Below are positions 63,428-64,000 of a DNA stretch of 64,000 nucleotides, one piece after another. This DNA comes from Neisseria musculi (lineage in GTDB: Bacteria; Pseudomonadota; Gammaproteobacteria; Burkholderiales; Neisseriaceae), in NCBI RefSeq assembly GCF_014297595.2, contig NZ_CP060414.2, forward strand, positions 1,364,001 to 1,428,000. The letters run 5' to 3'. Numbering within the stretch: position 1 is the stretch's first letter; every line of letters starts with the position of its first letter. The position numbers were made by a program, and so were the translations under genes. Under the pieces are notes generated by a model, which saw nothing but the letters and a program-made list of their open reading frames with translations, searched no databases and was not told where the DNA came from.

Positions 63428-64000
63428 GGGGCTGTCCTAGATAACTAGAACAAATCCTGCTTTACTAATTGTTTTAAAATAGAAATTTGAAATTTTATCT
63501 CACTGTTGTTAAAACGCCATTCACACTCTTTCAAATACAGTTCAAAATGCTCTTTGGGAATGCCGTTAAACTTGCGTAAATGGCGTTTTGCTTGGTTCCA
63601 AAAGTTCTCAATTCCGTTAATGTGATTTTGTCGCTCAGCAAAATGTGTGCTGTGATTGATCCGAAAATGTGAAAATTCGCTCACATCAAGAACGTCATAA
63701 CTTTTGTAACAATCGGTATAAACAATGCTGTCAGGCTTCACTTGCTCGCGGATAATTGGCAATAAAGTCGCAGTTTGTGTATTGGGTACGGCAACGGTGT
63801 AAACCTTACCATTACGCTTCAAAAGCCCGAATACAGCCACTTTGCCAGCCGCACCGCGACCACGTTTGCCTTTGCGTTGTCCGCCAAAATAGCTTTCATC
63901 AACTTCTACTTCACCATCAAGCATTTCCAGATGCGGGCTGTTGTGATAGATAAGTAAGCGCAAACGGTGGAAGTAATAGGCAGCGGTATTTTTATTGACG
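63428..64000 (-). mobile_element. IS1595/IS1016-family element, continues past the window end
   Basis: The terminal repeat GGGGCTGTCCTAGATAACTA starts at 63428. The flank ATTTAGATTTA precedes it; a target duplication cannot be tested because the other end is outside the window. It is A+T richer than the other IS copies and has no lesions so far. Confidence 0.85.
63445..64000 (-). CDS. IS1595-family transposase, partial at window end, apparently intact
   Basis: The frame is open from the window edge to the stop at 63445-63447. It has the ISXO2-like DDE domain with LDGEVEVDESYFGGQRKGKR (first catalytic Asp, DES), GKVAVFGLLKRNGKVYT, DSIVYTDCYKSYDVLD (second Asp), HINGIENFWNQAKRHLRKFN (catalytic Glu/Asn region) and LYLKECEWRFN. 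About 35-45 N-terminal residues lie outside the window. Unlike every other transposase here it has no frameshift, so it could be active and a source of transposase in trans. Confidence 0.85.
   Translation of the reverse strand, partial: VNKNTAAYYFHRLRLLIYHNSPHLEMLDGEVEVDESYFGGQRKGKRGRGAAGKVAVFGLLKRNGKVYTVAVPNTQTATLLPIIREQVKPDSIVYTDCYKSYDVLDVSEFSHFRINHSTHFAERQNHINGIENFWNQAKRHLRKFNGIPKEHFELYLKECEWRFNNSEIKFQISILKQLVKQDLF

Overview
The window is chromosomal DNA from a Neisseria-like member of the Neisseriaceae. The DNA uptake sequence AGGCCGTCTGAA (the AG-DUS dialect, not the meningococcal/gonococcal ATGCCGTCTGAA form) recurs throughout, often as inverted pairs at gene ends. Proteins such as NsrR, FetA, PilU and the queuosine, NnrS and FtsK genes read as neisserial orthologues. 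No rRNA, tRNA or CRISPR array was seen.

Layout. 1-6.1 kb is an insertion-sequence graveyard: several IS1595/IS1016-family copies, an internally deleted IS21-family element, an IS30-type transposase relic, and a small lipoprotein gene cut twice by IS copies. 6.4-7.8 kb holds an isolated sucrose phosphorylase gene, followed by a second decayed IS1016 copy (8.4-9.3 kb). 9.9-12.2 kb is a nitrosative-stress group (nsrR, a hemerythrin-like protein, nnrS) with a palindromic candidate NsrR operator. 12.5-46 kb is mostly core genome: an argC relic, grxD, queC-queD-queE, a low-molecular-weight phosphatase, ftsK, dnaQ-ispD, truA, gltS, a DASS carrier, mtnN, pilU, tig, clpP, murJ, an ion antiporter, an iron-regulated HugZ-like gene, rnhA, ispH-lspA, fpr and fetA. 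A 115-bp tandem repeat built around paired DUS lies between fpr and fetA.

45.8-49.7 kb (minus strand) is the most interesting locus: a complete HvfABCX/bufferin-type operon. It has a DoxX protein, two secreted precursors rich in EGKCG motifs, a DUF692 (MNIO) enzyme, its DUF2063 partner, an ECF sigma factor and a 59-residue zinc-finger anti-sigma factor. The last four genes overlap one another. By analogy with characterised families it should make a cysteine-modified, copper-binding peptide in the envelope under dedicated sigma control. hvfC carries a C8 tract near its start that could make it phase variable.

50.8-59.4 kb is a Mu-type-head, siphovirus-like prophage remnant on the minus strand. 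It keeps a MuF C-terminus with a polymorphic-toxin-like tail and a probable immunity gene, the head genes, and tail genes up to a tape-measure gene broken by deletion. 59.4-64 kb is another IS cluster (IS3, two IS21 remnants head to head, IS1016 pieces). It surrounds a decayed replication gene of a filamentous Neisseria prophage and ends in an apparently intact but window-truncated IS1595-family transposase.

All functions are inferred from the sequence by eye; no database search was run.
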